Below are positions 63,836 through 64,000 of a stretch of DNA of 64,000 nt, piece after piece. Positions within the stretch are counted from its first letter, which is position 1, and each line of letters begins with the position of its first letter. The stretch comes from Bimastos eiseni. Lineage: Eukaryota > Annelida > Clitellata > Crassiclitellata > Lumbricidae. Below the pieces are notes generated by a model. The model ran no database searches and was not told the DNA's origin. It was given only the letters and a program-made list of their open reading frames with translations. The stretch covers positions 9,576,149 to 9,640,148 of the forward strand of contig OY365822.1 of the NCBI GenBank assembly GCA_959347315.1. Reading direction: 5' to 3'. A program made the translations under genes and the position numbers.

Positions 63836-64000
63836 ATATGTTTTAGTCAGAAACATCTGAAACTGTAAGTTCAGAATAAAGATGAATAAAACCTCAGTTG
63901 TACTGCATTAGAGCCTCTCATAACAGTTTAAAAATGACAGTGCACTAAAATTGAATAGGAAAAAGTGCAGATATTCTTCATCCAAGAGTTGAATAACACA

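Overview
This window is animal nuclear DNA. It holds two spliced protein genes with conventional GT/AG junctions, three intronless rhodopsin-type receptor genes, many non-LTR retrotransposon remnants, cut-and-paste miniature elements, and long micro- and minisatellites. The mix suggests a marine invertebrate: L2/CR1-like LINEs with TTGA or AATG tails, R2-like LINEs, tRNA-derived SINEs, and the recurring palindrome TAGGCCTA. From general familiarity this fits an invertebrate deuterostome such as an echinoderm or hemichordate best, but that is an inference and no gene here proves it. There is one 200-base assembly gap (5779-5978).

Layout. 1-2 kb: an internally deleted LINE on the minus strand (ORF1, then a PHD-type zinc finger joined to the C-terminal end of a reverse transcriptase). 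2-6.5 kb: satellites, a SINE and the gap. 6.5-9.7 kb: two R2-like LINE remnants lying head to head. 9.7-12.9 kb: trinucleotide arrays and otherwise empty sequence. 13.1-14.5 kb: a decayed Tc1/mariner-type transposon carrying a nested hAT-like miniature element with a perfect 8-bp target duplication. 14.6-28.5 kb: three single-exon receptors (568, 626 and about 618 aa) on the plus strand. The last two are a tandem duplication of roughly 4.1-4.5 kb units and carry a repeat-bearing Ser/Thr/Pro stalk before the membrane domain.

30.8-36.6 kb, minus strand: a complete four-exon CCDC34 gene (380 aa). 36.6-42.5 kb: no gene recognised. 42.5-44.4 kb: a 5'-truncated L2/CR1-like LINE, followed directly by a hAT-like miniature element with a perfect target duplication. 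44.9-63.2 kb and beyond the right edge, minus strand: most of a golgin-245 (GOLGA4) gene. Fifteen coding exons (about 2,035 codons) run from inside the coiled coil to the C-terminal GRIP domain and stop codon; the N-terminus lies outside. Its introns are packed with SINEs, LINE tails, minisatellites and a 72-bp stray copy of one of its own exons.

The two spliced genes have housekeeping-type roles: trans-Golgi vesicle tethering for GOLGA4, and for CCDC34 a cilium/flagellum-associated coiled-coil role known from vertebrates. The receptor cluster is the evolving part of the window. The membrane domains of the tandem pair are almost identical, while the extracellular stalk repeats have diverged, which is the pattern expected if ligand or protease exposure changes while signalling is kept. 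I found no virus, CRISPR array, rRNA or functional tRNA gene.
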